A stretch of DNA of 64,000 nt from Alteromonas sp. 1_MG-2023 (GTDB taxonomy: Bacteria > Pseudomonadota > Gammaproteobacteria > Enterobacterales > Alteromonadaceae), in contig NZ_JAUOQH010000010.1 in assembly GCF_030547075.1 (NCBI RefSeq), forward strand, positions 107,681 to 171,680. Direction: 5' to 3'. Of this stretch, positions 20,786 through 30,558 are shown in pieces. Numbering within the stretch: position 1 is the first letter of the stretch; every line of letters starts with the position of its first letter. The notes below the pieces were generated by a model, which was not told where the DNA came from, ran no database searches, and saw only the letters and a list, made by a program, of their open reading frames with translations. Position numbers and translations under genes: made by a program.

Positions 20786-23452
20786 GTGAAGTACATTAAA
20801 CCGTTATTATTATTCATTGTCATCTCTAGCCTTATTGGTTGCATAGCGCTTGTTGGTATTTACTTTTATATCAAACCTAACCTGCCAAGTGTTACTGTAC
20901 TTAAGGATGTTAGACTCCAGACTCCTATGCAGATTTATACCCATGATGGAAAATTAATTTCCCAATATGGTGTTAAACGGCGGATCCCCGTAAAACTTGA
21001 GGAAGTACCTGAGCAGTTAATTCACGCGATATTAGCTACTGAAGACAGTCGCTTCTTTGAACATCACGGAATTGACCCCATCGGTATTGCCCGCGCTGCT
21101 GTTAGTTTAATTATCACGGGTGAAAAAAGGCAAGGAGCCAGTACATTAACTATGCAGCTTGCCCGAGGCTTCTTTTTAAGTCGAGAAAAAACTTATATTC
21201 GTAAGGTAAAAGAGATATTTATCGCTTGGCACATGGAGCAAGAACTGAGTAAAGAAGAGATTCTTGAACTCTATTTAAATAAGGTTGAGCTAGGTCATCG
21301 TTCGTTTGGTTTTGGTGCTGCAGCACAGGTGTATTACGGAAAATCCCTAAATGAACTTACTTTGGCACAGCTAGCCACGATTGCAGGTCTTCCTAAAGCC
21401 CCCTCCGCATTAAACCCTATTACCGACCCAGAAGCTTCAGCTGGGCGTCGCCGCGTAGTATTGCTGCGTATGCTCGATGAAGAATATATAACCAAAGCTG
21501 ATTTTGATAATGCAGCAAACGCGCCTATAACCGCGCGTAAGCATGGTGCTGAAATTGAAGTGGACGCGCCTTATTTGGCCGACATCATCTATAACGAGAT
21601 GGTTGAAATTTACGGTAAAGATGAAGCGGAAACCGGCGGCTATCAAGTTTATGCAACGGCAGGTTCTGATCTTCAACTTGCAGCGCAACAGGCCGTGGTA
21701 AGAAATTTACATGACTACGATGAGCGCCATGGTTATAAAGGGCCGTTAGGCTATTTGTGGGATGCGCCTTCACCAGAAGCCCAAGATGAGCCCGTTCCTC
21801 AACTTTCTTTAGATTTTGATACCAGTGATAAATTACTGGCAAGTGACTGGAGCGAGCGAGATATGCTTGCTGCCTTGTCACAACAACCTTACATCAAACC
21901 ATTGGTACCGGCGGTTGTGCTGAGCGCAGCTGACCAATCTATTGATGTGCTTGATGTGAATGGCGAAAAGCGCACCATTACATGGGAAGGTTTAGATTGG
22001 GCAAGGCGCTATATCACTGACTTCAGACAAAGCAGTGAACCAGAGACAGCGCTAGATGTTACTCAACCTGGCGCAGTTATTTATATTCGCGAGCAAGATG
22101 ATGCATGGCGAATAGCCCAATTACCTGAGGTGAGTGGGGCATTCATTGCACTTAACCCTAAAAATGGTGCAGTTGAAGCCGTAGTGGGCGGATACAGTTT
22201 TTACCAAAGCCAGTTTAATCGTGCCACCCAAGCAAAACGACAGGTTGGCTCTAACATTAAACCCTTTATTTATTCTGCAGCAATAGACAGTGGATACACG
22301 CTGGCTTCTATTATTAATGATGCCCCTATTAACCAATGGAACGCGGCCACCGGTGTTGCTTGGCGCCCTCAAAACTCACCAGCAGAATACGATGGGCCGA
22401 TTCGCATGCGTAAAGCCTTGGGTAAATCGAAAAACGTTGTTTCAGTGCGTTTGCTACGTGGCGTAGGTTTGCGTAAAGCAGCAGATTACCTTACTCGCTT
22501 TGGTTTTGATCCTGATGATATTCCGTTAGACGAAACGGTTTCTTTAGGATCGAGTTCCCATACACCATTAGAAGTCGTGCGCGGTATGGCAGTGATTGCC
22601 AACGGTGGCTACTTGGTCAACCCACATTTTATTTCTAAGGTACTTGATGAACATAGCAAAGTACTGTGGCAGGCAAACCCTGTATGGGCTTGCGATGACT
22701 GTACTAATGGTCACGCTCCTGAAAGTTACCCTGAAAATGAGGCTGATAGCGACGAGGTTGATGTAGAAGCCTTACTCGAAGCCCAGCTAAACAACGATGT
22801 GTTGTTAGCAGAAAGTGATGTAAATGAAAAACAAAGTGCACCCCAAGTGATTACGCCTCAAAACGCCTTCTTAGTAGGCGAAATGATGCGTACCGGTGTG
22901 CGCGCGAATGGGAACTGGAGCAAGAAAACTTATTGGCTGGGTACAGGTTGGCGAGCACGCAATATTCTTCAGCGTACCGATATTGCGGGTAAAACCGGTA
23001 CCACCAACGATTCAAGAGATACGTGGTTCAGTGGTTTCCAAAGAGATATTGTGGCTACCGCATGGGTAGGGTTTGACAACATGGGCAGGCAGCTAGGTCG
23101 TGCCACCCGTAATCAAAATCTTGTTAATCGTAACCCTGAAAAATTCAATTGGATTGGTAACGCCTTAATTGGCACCGAAGATGGCGCGAAAGCGGCGGGG
23201 CCTGCATGGATAAGGTTTATGCAACATGCTCTTGCAGGTAAGCCTCATTCACCCATCCCTGTGCCTGAAAAAATAGTGCGTGTTCGCATTGATCGTACCA
23301 GTGGGAAGTTGACCCGAAGGACAGACCATACGACACTGTTCGAATATTTCTTGCAAGGCACCGAACCTACTTCATATGTTCTTGATGATGAAGTGGTTGA
23401 CCCTGCCTCGCAAAATAAAACAACGACGCCTGAGCCTGAAGAAATATTTTAA
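20786..23452 (+). CDS. mrcA: Bifunctional penicillin-binding protein 1A
   Basis: 888 residues with a GTG start (MKYIKPLLLF). A signal anchor spans about 5-28. The glycosyltransferase family 51 domain has EDSRFFEHHG and GASTLTMQLARGFFLS, and an OB-like insert follows. The transpeptidase domain has SNIK (SxxK) in RQVGSNIKPF, SKN (SxN) and GKTGTTND (KTG). It polymerises and cross-links peptidoglycan in the periplasm. Close to E. coli MrcA in length and landmarks (LKDVRLQTPMQIYTHDGKLI). It is divergent from pilMNOPQ as in enterics. A GC-rich stem (23457-23476) without a U-tract follows the stop. Confidence 0.96.
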   Translation: MKYIKPLLLFIVISSLIGCIALVGIYFYIKPNLPSVTVLKDVRLQTPMQIYTHDGKLISQYGVKRRIPVKLEEVPEQLIHAILATEDSRFFEHHGIDPIGIARAAVSLIITGEKRQGASTLTMQLARGFFLSREKTYIRKVKEIFIAWHMEQELSKEEILELYLNKVELGHRSFGFGAAAQVYYGKSLNELTLAQLATIAGLPKAPSALNPITDPEASAGRRRVVLLRMLDEEYITKADFDNAANAPITARKHGAEIEVDAPYLADIIYNEMVEIYGKDEAETGGYQVYATAGSDLQLAAQQAVVRNLHDYDERHGYKGPLGYLWDAPSPEAQDEPVPQLSLDFDTSDKLLASDWSERDMLAALSQQPYIKPLVPAVVLSAADQSIDVLDVNGEKRTITWEGLDWARRYITDFRQSSEPETALDVTQPGAVIYIREQDDAWRIAQLPEVSGAFIALNPKNGAVEAVVGGYSFYQSQFNRATQAKRQVGSNIKPFIYSAAIDSGYTLASIINDAPINQWNAATGVAWRPQNSPAEYDGPIRMRKALGKSKNVVSVRLLRGVGLRKAADYLTRFGFDPDDIPLDETVSLGSSSHTPLEVVRGMAVIANGGYLVNPHFISKVLDEHSKVLWQANPVWACDDCTNGHAPESYPENEADSDEVDVEALLEAQLNNDVLLAESDVNEKQSAPQVITPQNAFLVGEMMRTGVRANGNWSKKTYWLGTGWRARNILQRTDIAGKTGTTNDSRDTWFSGFQRDIVATAWVGFDNMGRQLGRATRNQNLVNRNPEKFNWIGNALIGTEDGAKAAGPAWIRFMQHALAGKPHSPIPVPEKIVRVRIDRTSGKLTRRTDHTTLFEYFLQGTEPTSYVLDDEVVDPASQNKTTTPEPEEIF

Positions 23453-23523
23453 TAAAGAGCGTGCAAAAGCGCGCTCATCAGGTTGCTGCTAAGTGATTGC
23501 CTGTAAATATAACCGGATAACCC

Positions 23524-25215
23524 ATGTCAGAAGATTCAAATCGATATCTTTATATTCCTCATGCTGGCCCCTCGCTGCTGGAAACGCCCCTATTAAATAA
23601 GGGCAGTGCCTTTACTTCCAGAGAACGTGCTGCATTTAACCTAACCGGCTTAGTACCGCCTCGCTACGAAAGTATTGAAGAGCAAGTTGAGCGTGCGTAC
23701 ATGCAATACAGTAGCTTCGACGAAGTACTGAATAAGCATATCTATTTACGCGCCATTCAAGATAACAATGAAACCCTGTTTTATCGTCTTATTCAAAAGC
23801 ATATTGATGAGATGATGCCAATTATATACACCCCAACAGTGGGTGATGCCTGTGAGCAGTTTTCAGACATTTATCGTAGTTCGCGCGGGTTATTTGTGTC
23901 GTGGGAAGAACGTCATCAAATAGATGACATTGTTCGTAACGCCACTAAACGTAAAGTGAAAGTCATTGTTGTCACAGACGGCGAGCGAATTCTTGGTCTT
24001 GGTGATCAAGGTATTGGTGGGATGGGCATTCCAATCGGTAAGCTATCTCTATATACCGCGTGTGGTGGTATTAGCCCTGCTTATACCTTGCCCGTTATGC
24101 TTGATGTGGGAACGAACAACGAGAAGTTACTAAACGACCCTATGTACATGGGCGCACGTCACCCGCGTATTGGCCAAGAAGATTACGACGAATTTGTCGA
24201 CATGTTCATTCAAGCGGTTAAACGCCGCTGGCCTGAAGTGATGATTCAGTTTGAAGATTTCGCGCAGCCAAATGCGATGCCTTTGTTAAACCGCTATCGC
24301 AATCAAGTGTGCTGCTTTAACGACGATATCCAAGGTACTGCTGCGGTTACATTAGGTACTATTTTGGCGGCGTGCCGCATGAAACAACAAAAGCTTTCTG
24401 ATATGAAAGTCGTGTTTGTTGGCGCAGGTTCAGCCGGGTGCGGTATTGCTGAAATGCTTATTCAGCAAATGGTGCATGAGGGTATTAGCGATGCGCAGGC
24501 GCGCAAACAAGTCTTCATGGTAGACCGCTTCGGATTAGTCACCGAAGGCATGGAAGGGTTACGTGATTTCCAACAAAAGCTAAACCAACAGTTAGTCGAC
24601 CTTGAAAGTTGGACCTTTAGTGGTGATTACGCATCGTTACTTGATGTGATGCACTGCGCAAAGCCTGATATTCTTATTGGCGTATCAGGACAACCTGGTT
24701 TGTTCACCGAGCAAGTGGTTCGGGCCATGAAGCAAAACTGTGAGCTACCGATTATCTTCCCACTAAGCAACCCGTCTCGTCAGGTTGAAGCGCGTCCTGA
24801 ACAGGTTATTGAGTGGACTGACGGTGAAGTTGTTATTGCAACAGGAAGCCCGTTCAAACCCGTTGAGTATAAAGGTAAGGTATTTACCATTGCCCAGTGT
24901 AACAACTCGTATATTTTCCCTGGTATAGGCCTTGGTGTCGTTGCGGCAAAAGCAAAATTAATCAGTGATGAAATGCTGATGGCTGCAAGTAATGCTCTTG
25001 CTGATGCATCACCGCTGGTAAATACCGGTGAAGGTTCATTACTACCACCATTAGGTGCAATTGCCGAGCTTAGTCGCAAAATAGCCTTTGAAGTAGGTAA
25101 GGTTGCCATGGCACAGGGCTTAGCCCTTGAAATGTCAGACGATGCGTTGAATGACCATATTGAACGGAATTTCTGGAAAGCAGAATACAGACCCTACAAA
25201 CGGGTGAGTATCTAA
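23524..25215 (+). CDS. maeA: NAD-dependent malic enzyme (oxaloacetate-decarboxylating)
   Basis: 563 residues, matching E. coli MaeA/SfcA (565). It converts malate to pyruvate and CO2 with NAD+. Family segments: [49 protein letters not shown] with metal ligands, [14 protein letters not shown], and the Rossmann motif [17 protein letters not shown]. It is a single gene with its own terminator and no obvious operon partner. Confidence 0.96.
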   Translation: MSEDSNRYLYIPHAGPSLLETPLLNKGSAFTSRERAAFNLTGLVPPRYESIEEQVERAYMQYSSFDEVLNKHIYLRAIQDNNETLFYRLIQKHIDEMMPIIYTPTVGDACEQFSDIYRSSRGLFVSWEERHQIDDIVRNATKRKVKVIVVTDGERILGLGDQGIGGMGIPIGKLSLYTACGGISPAYTLPVMLDVGTNNEKLLNDPMYMGARHPRIGQEDYDEFVDMFIQAVKRRWPEVMIQFEDFAQPNAMPLLNRYRNQVCCFNDDIQGTAAVTLGTILAACRMKQQKLSDMKVVFVGAGSAGCGIAEMLIQQMVHEGISDAQARKQVFMVDRFGLVTEGMEGLRDFQQKLNQQLVDLESWTFSGDYASLLDVMHCAKPDILIGVSGQPGLFTEQVVRAMKQNCELPIIFPLSNPSRQVEARPEQVIEWTDGEVVIATGSPFKPVEYKGKVFTIAQCNNSYIFPGIGLGVVAAKAKLISDEMLMAASNALADASPLVNTGEGSLLPPLGAIAELSRKIAFEVGKVAMAQGLALEMSDDALNDHIERNFWKAEYRPYKRVSI

Positions 25216-25232
25216 TTTCTTACAGTAATACG

Positions 25233-25256
25233 AGCAGCCTACGGGCTGCTTTTTTT
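25233..25256 (+). terminator. Intrinsic terminator of maeA
   Basis: AGCAGCC, a TACG tetraloop, GGCTGCT, then six further T. It lies 18 bp after the maeA stop. The UACG tetraloop makes this a very stable hairpin. Confidence 0.9.
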
Positions 25257-25611
25257 GTCATTACGTCAGCCGTTCCTCTTCCTTTGCGTGCCTTTGCCTT
25301 CCTTTATCTCCCTTTGAATATTAAATGTTCGGCTTACTTTTTAAGTCAGTAATAAAGTGTTGCGAGAGTGCAACATTTTCTCATCTCTATATTCTACATA
25401 AAACGTTAAAGTGATTTAATTCATTGATTATTATTGATTTTTTATGGTGGCATGAATAGTGCTTTATTAAAAATAAGGGTGAGGATACGAGTATCAACCT
25501 AAGCCTAGCAACGTGAGATTGGCGAGTTACTAGGTAGTACAGGTCACATCACATGAGTTTATTAGCTCTTATGACAGTAGCTTTTAAAACAGTACTCAAA
25601 GGGAGAAGTGT

Positions 25612-25725
25612 ATGTTTTCAGTGTTAAAGGATTTTACCAAAACAATGTTCGCTAGCCATAGCGCATCAAACGATTTCAATACATGTATGTTGGTAAGTGC
25701 ACTTTCCTCTTTAGAAAATGACTAG
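25612..25725 (+). CDS. Possible 37-residue microprotein
   Basis: The ATG at 25612 is preceded by GGGAGAAGTGT, a strong ribosome site at good spacing. It opens a 38-codon frame: MFSVLKDFTKTMFASHSASN, then a Cys/Met-containing middle and a SLEND end. I recognise no family. The stretch may be a real microprotein, a leader, or chance. In favour: the ribosome site, and the position within a large otherwise gene-free region. Against: very short, with no strong domain pattern. Confidence 0.35.
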   Translation: MFSVLKDFTKTMFASHSASNDFNTCMLVSALSSLEND

Positions 25726-26054
25726 GCTTCCTTTGAAACCGATATTCCTACCTTAAAAAATTAGGTTGTGGGCGAACTAACCATAATAGCTAATCACGCT
25801 ATTAGTCGATGTTAATCGCCAGCGACCAAACAGTTTGCGGGCAATGGATTGCGCGCCTTTTATTCTTGCAGGGCAGTTTAAAATACGTTTACTAACGGTT
25901 TTACTCTGCCTTTTTTGCAAATTGCCGAAACCAAATGCGCTTTGCCCTTTATAATAAAACATATACGAAAACACACACACCTACCCCTTGTAATTCCATA
26001 CTCAGAACACACATCAAACTAATCACCACGTAAACGCGAGAAAAAGGATTGGAT

Positions 26055-26912
26055 ATGTCTGACAGCAATACCTATATGCCACCTAAAGTGTGGAGCCAAA
26101 ATGAAGACGATGGCAACAAATGGGCTAGTATAAATCGCCCAGTATCTGGCGCTACCCATGAAGAAGAAAGGTCGGTAGGCAAGCATCCGTTGCAACTTTA
26201 TTCGCTGGCTACCCCGAATGGACAAAAAGTTACCATCATGTTGGAAGAGCTTTTGAACGCAGGTATTTCAGACGCCGAATATGATGCGTGGTTAATTAAC
26301 ATAGGAGAGGGGGACCAATTTTCATCAGGCTTTGTTGATGTTAATCCAAATTCCAAAATTCCTGCTATGGTAGATACGTCTACCACGCCAGAAACTAAGC
26401 TGTTTGAATCGGGCTCAATTCTGCACTACTTAGCTGAGAAATTTAATGTATTCATTCCTAGTGATGCAGCTGCAAAAGTGGAATGCTTTAACTGGTTATT
26501 TTGGCAAGTAGGATCAGCACCATATTTAGGGGGTGGTTTTGGTCACTTCTACAGTTATGCACCGTACCCAATGGAATATCCAATCAATCGATTTACCATG
26601 GAAGTGAAGCGAGAGCTTGATGTGCTAGACAAGCACCTTGCTAAAAACACGTACTTTGCAGGTGATCAATACAGTATTGCTGATATGGCTATTTGGCCAT
26701 GGTACGGTAACTTAGTTTTAGGCAACCTGTATGATGCAGCAACTTTCCTACAAGTGAACGATTACAAACACGTATTGCGCTGGGCTAAAGAGGTCGAATC
26801 TCGCCCTGCTGTGCAACGTGGGGTTATTGTTAACCGTACTTGGGGTGATGCGCAGCTGGCAAACCGACACAGCGCTCAAGATATTGATGACGCACTAAAC
26901 GCTGCAAAATAA
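26055..26912 (+). CDS. yghU: Glutathione-dependent disulfide-bond oxidoreductase (Nu-class GST)
   Basis: 285 residues from ATG 26055 (an in-frame TTG lies 6 bp upstream). Near-identical landmarks to E. coli YghU: INRPVSGATHE, GKHPLQLYSLATPNGQKVTI, IGEGDQFSSGFVDVNPNSKI, FESGSILHYLAEKF, GGGFGHFYSYAP. YghU binds two glutathiones and reduces disulfides and organic peroxides. It is cytosolic. A palindromic terminator is shared with the convergent tetR gene. Confidence 0.94.
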   Translation: MSDSNTYMPPKVWSQNEDDGNKWASINRPVSGATHEEERSVGKHPLQLYSLATPNGQKVTIMLEELLNAGISDAEYDAWLINIGEGDQFSSGFVDVNPNSKIPAMVDTSTTPETKLFESGSILHYLAEKFNVFIPSDAAAKVECFNWLFWQVGSAPYLGGGFGHFYSYAPYPMEYPINRFTMEVKRELDVLDKHLAKNTYFAGDQYSIADMAIWPWYGNLVLGNLYDAATFLQVNDYKHVLRWAKEVESRPAVQRGVIVNRTWGDAQLANRHSAQDIDDALNAAK

Positions 26913-26925
26913 AACGGTGGGACGA

Positions 26926-26952
26926 CATAAGCAGTAACTACTACTGCTTATG
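26926..26952. terminator. Bidirectional terminator between yghU and tetR-type gene
   Basis: Arms CATAAGCAGTA (26926-26936) and TACTGCTTATG (26942-26952) pair perfectly around a 5-nt loop. The right arm covers the stop codon of the minus-strand regulator. There is no long U-tract on either side, so termination strength is uncertain. Confidence 0.55.
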
Positions 26953-27525
26953 TGTCGCCACTAGCACCTGAGCATGAAGCCCAATAGCATTCAGCGCTCG
27001 GGCTTTCCAATCGCTCCATTCTATTCTATTGCTAATCTCATGCTGGTTTAAGCTAATATATCCATGGCACAGCGCCCATATTTGCATGGCGATGTCTTGG
27101 CGCTCTTCTGCTGGAATGTCTTTTTGAATAATTGCTGATACCACTTTTGTTAGCGTTATAAACGCGCTTTCTCCAGCGGCAATAGCCTCTTCATTTGGTG
27201 TGTAATCTTTTAAATTAGAGCCAAATATCAAATTATAGTGCGCGGCATGTTCTTCAGAGAAATTCAGCACCTGTTCGCAAGCATTCAGTAATCTGTCCCT
27301 TGGAGTATCGCCCTGTGAGAGCTTCATCATCTCATCGACTAATGTAAAACCCTCAATGTAAAGGGCATCAAGAATGCCTTGTTTGCCTTTAAAGTGACTG
27401 TAAATCCCAATCGTAGACATACCCGCACCTTCCGCGATAGCACGTACGCTTAGCGCATGAGTTCCCCCCTTTAAAAATAAAGTTGAAGCAGCTTCTAAAA
27501 TTTTCTGTCGAGTATCTCTTTTCAT
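26941..27525 (-). CDS. TetR-family transcriptional regulator
   Basis: 194 residues. The N-terminal helix-turn-helix is typical: TRQKILEAASTLFLKGGTHA, then LSVRAIAEGAGMSTIGIYSHF and KGKQGILDALY. The C-terminal part is a variable ligand-binding domain with no recognisable subclass. It is divergent from the flavoprotein-DUF2855 pair, and two near-identical palindromes lie between the genes. The natural reading is a local repressor of that pair and of itself; the ligand is unknown. Confidence 0.9.
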   Translation of the reverse strand: MKRDTRQKILEAASTLFLKGGTHALSVRAIAEGAGMSTIGIYSHFKGKQGILDALYIEGFTLVDEMMKLSQGDTPRDRLLNACEQVLNFSEEHAAHYNLIFGSNLKDYTPNEEAIAAGESAFITLTKVVSAIIQKDIPAEERQDIAMQIWALCHGYISLNQHEISNRIEWSDWKARALNAIGLHAQVLVATHKQ

Positions 27526-27550
27526 TTACATTGAATTTACATGTTGCGCA

Positions 27551-27591
27551 ATATAACGGCGTTATATATATTAAATATAACGCTGTTATAT
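27551..27591. promoter_or_regulatory. Two palindromic TetR-type operators
   Basis: Site 1 at 27551-27567 is ATATAACG-G-CGTTATAT, a perfect 17-bp palindrome. Site 2 at 27575-27591 is ATATAACG-C-TGTTATAT, one mismatch from perfect. Their centres are 24 bp apart. They start 25 bp upstream of the regulator's start and end 87 bp before the flavoprotein start. Confidence 0.8.
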
Positions 27592-27678
27592 TTAATGCGT
27601 GCCATCAGATTGAAGTTATAAGAGTAATGATTTCATCAACCTGTGTGCAGGCAGATTCAGACATGAAGGATATAGTAT

Positions 27679-29100
27679 ATGAAAGCAGAGCAATTAACTT
27701 GCGATTATTTGATTGTGGGAAGTGGGGCGGTAGGCATGGCGTTTGCCGATGTACTGCTAAGTGAAACCAATGCCAGCATCATTATTGTCGACAAATATGC
27801 CAAGCCCGGCGGTCATTGGAATTTAGCTTACCCCTTTGTGACCTTGCACCAGCCGTCTGCATTTTACGGTGTGTGTTCTCGCGAGCTAAATCGTGGTGTC
27901 ATAGACAAAACAGGAATGAACAAAGGGTTGATGGGGTTAGCCTCAGGCGCTGAAGTGAGCGCATATTTCGATTCGGTAATGCAAGAAACTTTCTTGCCAT
28001 CAGGCCGAGTTCAATACTTCCCCCTTAGCAATTATGAAGGTAATGGGACATTTACCAATATCACGGGTGGTAAAACTTATGAGGTTACCATAAACAAAAA
28101 AGTTGTAGATGCGACCTATCTAAAAACCAGTATCCCCATTACCCATAAACCTAGCTTTACCCTTGACGATGCAGTGGATTTTACGCCAGTGAATACACTT
28201 ACTCAGCGTGTCAGAGGGCATAAAAATTATGTGGTCATTGGCGGTGGGAAGACGGGCATAGACACCTGTTTATGGCTGCTAAGTAACTTTGTTGCGCCTG
28301 AAAATATACATTGGGTCGTGTCTCGTGATGCATGGCTACTTAATCGGAAAAATACCCAGCCGTTAGATGATTTTTTCTTCGACACGATTGGCGCGCAAGC
28401 AAATCAAATGGAAGCCATTGCGCAGTCGACGTCTATCGATGACATATTCGACAAGCTGGAAGAAAAAGGCGTCATGCTGCGTATCGATAAAAATGTCAGA
28501 CCTTCCATGTTTCACGGCGCTACCGTAAGCGAGGCTGAATTAGCCGCTCTACAAGGTTTAACCAGTATTGTGCGCCGCGGCCGTGTAACGCATGTTGGAA
28601 CCGATGCACTTATCTTTGAAGATACAAGTTGGGCGATGCCCGAAGATGCGTTGGTGGTAGATTGTTCTGCATCAGCGCTCACCAACTTGGAAATTAAACC
28701 GGTGTTTGAAGGAAATACTATTACGCCGCAAACCGTACGTGCCTACCAGCCCGTTTTTAGCGCGGCGCTGATTGCCCATGTTGAAGCTGCCTATAGCGAT
28801 GAGGCCACAAAACAGAAATTGACCCAAGTAGTACCGCTACCTAATCGAGATATCGACTGGGTGCCTATGACGGCTGCCATGTTGCGAAACATGCAGATAT
28901 GGGGTGAAGACCAAGAACTTCGTACTTGGATCCACAACTGTAGGTTAGATGGCTTCTCGAGAATTGTTCATGGTGTTGCAAAAGACGATATGCCTAAGTT
29001 GCAGGTGTTGGGGCGCTTAAAAGACGCCGCGCAACCGGCGATGGGCAAACTCATGGGCTACATGCACTCGCTAAAAGCGAACGACAAATTGGCGTCTTAG
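27679..29100 (+). CDS. FAD/NAD(P)-binding oxidoreductase of unknown substrate
   Basis: 473 residues from ATG 27679 (AAGGA eight nt upstream). The N-terminal dinucleotide fold is DYLIVGSGAVGMAFADVLL, followed by VDKYAKPGGHWN. A second nucleotide fold lies near 190 (VVIGGGKTGIDTCLWLL). Together these indicate a flavoprotein with a second NAD(P)-binding site, like the monooxygenase/pyridine-nucleotide oxidoreductase superfamily. No membrane segment is seen. I cannot name the substrate. It forms a two-gene unit with the DUF2855 gene 33 bp downstream and probably answers to the divergent TetR protein. Confidence 0.8.
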   Translation: MKAEQLTCDYLIVGSGAVGMAFADVLLSETNASIIIVDKYAKPGGHWNLAYPFVTLHQPSAFYGVCSRELNRGVIDKTGMNKGLMGLASGAEVSAYFDSVMQETFLPSGRVQYFPLSNYEGNGTFTNITGGKTYEVTINKKVVDATYLKTSIPITHKPSFTLDDAVDFTPVNTLTQRVRGHKNYVVIGGGKTGIDTCLWLLSNFVAPENIHWVVSRDAWLLNRKNTQPLDDFFFDTIGAQANQMEAIAQSTSIDDIFDKLEEKGVMLRIDKNVRPSMFHGATVSEAELAALQGLTSIVRRGRVTHVGTDALIFEDTSWAMPEDALVVDCSASALTNLEIKPVFEGNTITPQTVRAYQPVFSAALIAHVEAAYSDEATKQKLTQVVPLPNRDIDWVPMTAAMLRNMQIWGEDQELRTWIHNCRLDGFSRIVHGVAKDDMPKLQVLGRLKDAAQPAMGKLMGYMHSLKANDKLAS

Positions 29101-29133
29101 GCGAATACAAGGTTAAGGAAAAGGTATCAAGAT

Positions 29134-30246
29134 ATGCAACAGTTTCAAGTTGATAAAAACGATTTAAGTCAGTTTCGAGTGGTATCGCAAGATAGTTCAG
29201 CACTGCCAAAAGAAGGCGTTACATTTGAAGTAGAGCGCTTTGCATTTACGGCGAATAATCTTACATACTTTATGATGGGGGAAAAGTTAGGTTATTGGCA
29301 GTTTTTTCCGCCGATTAACGAAGGCGCCTCAAATAACGAACCGCAAAATAAATGGGGCGTTATCCCCGTATGGGGAATTGGAAAGGTGGTCGCGTCTAGC
29401 CTTGATAATATCCAGGTAGGCAGCCGCTTTTTTGGTTACTTTCCACCAGCTACTCATCTGCATATGGACTCAATCACTTTCGCTCAAGGTAACTTAATTG
29501 ACACCAGTGCGCACAGAAGGCCATTGCCCCAAGGCTATAACCTATATCGCCCGTTAGAGGTGAGTGGCGATAGTACCCAGTCACATCGAGAAAACCTGCA
29601 AATGTTACTTTGGCCTTTGTATATCACGTCTTATTGCTTGTGGGATTTGATAGATCAGTACAATTCGCCGAAGCCAAGACAAGTGATAGTGCTAAGTGCA
29701 TCAAGTAAAACTAGCTTAGGGTTAGCCTACGCCCTTAAAAAAGATGACTATCACGTGGTAGGGGTAACCTCTGGTAAAAGCCAAGAGTTTGTTGCGGGGC
29801 TAGATGTTTACAATCAAGTGGTTTGTTATGACAACCTAGATGACATCGCCAGTAAAGCCAGTATTGTGGTAGATATGTCGGGCAACAGTGACGTTAAGCA
29901 GCGACTCAAGACTAGGCTTGGTGATGATCTTATGCGCTATGTGCAAGTGGGATTAACCCATTGGCAAGATGCGGGCACAGGGGATGGCGCTGAAAATACT
30001 GAAGACGCCTCTGGCAATAGCGATGAATTCTTCTTTGCACCTACGCACATTCAAACCAGAATGGCGGAATTAGGCTCGAGTGTGTTTCAAGCAAAAAGCG
30101 GTACCTTTGTTAAAGAAGCTATTATGTGGACGGCTTCTTGGTTATCGATAAAACAGCACAACAGTATAGCGTCGTTAATGCATAACTTTGAGAATATTTG
30201 TATTGGTGACATTCCGGCTAATGAAGGACTAATATTCATACCGTAA
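29134..30246 (+). CDS. DUF2855 family protein (MDR-like fold)
   Basis: 370 residues. The pattern FAFTANNLTYFMMGEKLGYWQFFP near residue 35 and a central Rossmann-like stretch (VIVLSASSKTSLGLAYAL, about 190) identify DUF2855, a family related in fold to zinc-free medium-chain dehydrogenases. No catalytic zinc ligands are seen. The function of DUF2855 is not established to my knowledge. It is coupled with the upstream flavoprotein, suggesting two steps acting on one hydrophobic or carbonyl substrate; this is inference. Confidence 0.8.
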   Translation: MQQFQVDKNDLSQFRVVSQDSSALPKEGVTFEVERFAFTANNLTYFMMGEKLGYWQFFPPINEGASNNEPQNKWGVIPVWGIGKVVASSLDNIQVGSRFFGYFPPATHLHMDSITFAQGNLIDTSAHRRPLPQGYNLYRPLEVSGDSTQSHRENLQMLLWPLYITSYCLWDLIDQYNSPKPRQVIVLSASSKTSLGLAYALKKDDYHVVGVTSGKSQEFVAGLDVYNQVVCYDNLDDIASKASIVVDMSGNSDVKQRLKTRLGDDLMRYVQVGLTHWQDAGTGDGAENTEDASGNSDEFFFAPTHIQTRMAELGSSVFQAKSGTFVKEAIMWTASWLSIKQHNSIASLMHNFENICIGDIPANEGLIFIP

Positions 30247-30375
30247 TTTATGGCTCACTTTCTACCCTTCCCCTTGAAGTTAATGGGGAAGGCACTAATC
30301 ACTACTAAAGCACAATGCACCAAAACAACGTGAGATGTTACCATAAGTGCAATAAAGGTAGCCGCGAGTCAGTTA

Positions 30376-30417
30376 TTTTTACATCTTGTCAATTAAATTA
30401 GTGCTAGGATGTAAAAA
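30376..30417. promoter_or_regulatory. Inverted repeat, candidate activator-binding site
   Basis: TTTTTACATC (30376-30385) and its exact complement GATGTAAAAA (30408-30417) are separated by 22 bp. They lie about 55-96 bp upstream of the start predicted from the sigma-54 element, the usual place for an enhancer-binding protein. Confidence 0.55.
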
Positions 30418-30444
30418 CCTACTTTTAATCAGAGGGTTGCATTG

Positions 30445-30461
30445 TTGGTATGAATTTTGCC
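30445..30461 (+). promoter_or_regulatory. Sigma-54 (-24/-12) promoter of the PEP-CTERM operon
   Basis: TTGGTATGAATTTTGCC fits YTGGYAYR-N4-TTGC at every consensus position; only the last base, C instead of A/T, is off. GG and GC are separated by ten bases. The predicted start is near 30472, about 87 nt before the chosen ATG at 30559. Confidence 0.7.
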
Positions 30462-30558
30462 TGTGCTTTCTATGGCTGCGTGTGACCCGCGAGCTCTGAA
30501 TTAATTTGCTTCGTTGAAAAGCTTTTCCAAACCTCATTCAAATATAAGGCATTACGTG

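Larger units (their letters stand above)
25216..26054. other. 839-bp mostly non-coding region between maeA and yghU
   Basis: From left to right it holds: the maeA terminator; a 10-bp-period imperfect repeat of CCTTT units at 25279-25318; a small hairpin GTTGC/GCAAC near 25359-25375; an AT-rich stretch; and one short ORF with a good ribosome site at 25612-25725. A 67-codon minus-strand ORF at 25777-25980 has no ribosome site and no recognisable product. No tRNA or known riboswitch was recognised. Confidence 0.6.
30247..30558. other. 312-bp regulatory region upstream of the PEP-CTERM gene
   Basis: No coding signal was seen. The region contains a 10-bp inverted repeat (30376-30385 and 30408-30417) and a sigma-54-type promoter (30445-30461), both listed separately. 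The first 100 bp after the DUF2855 stop hold no clear terminator. Confidence 0.6.

Noticed and set aside
25777..25980. 67-codon minus-strand ORF between maeA and yghU
   Set aside because: No ribosome site, basic low-information sequence, no recognisable family; kept only as part of the non-coding region description.
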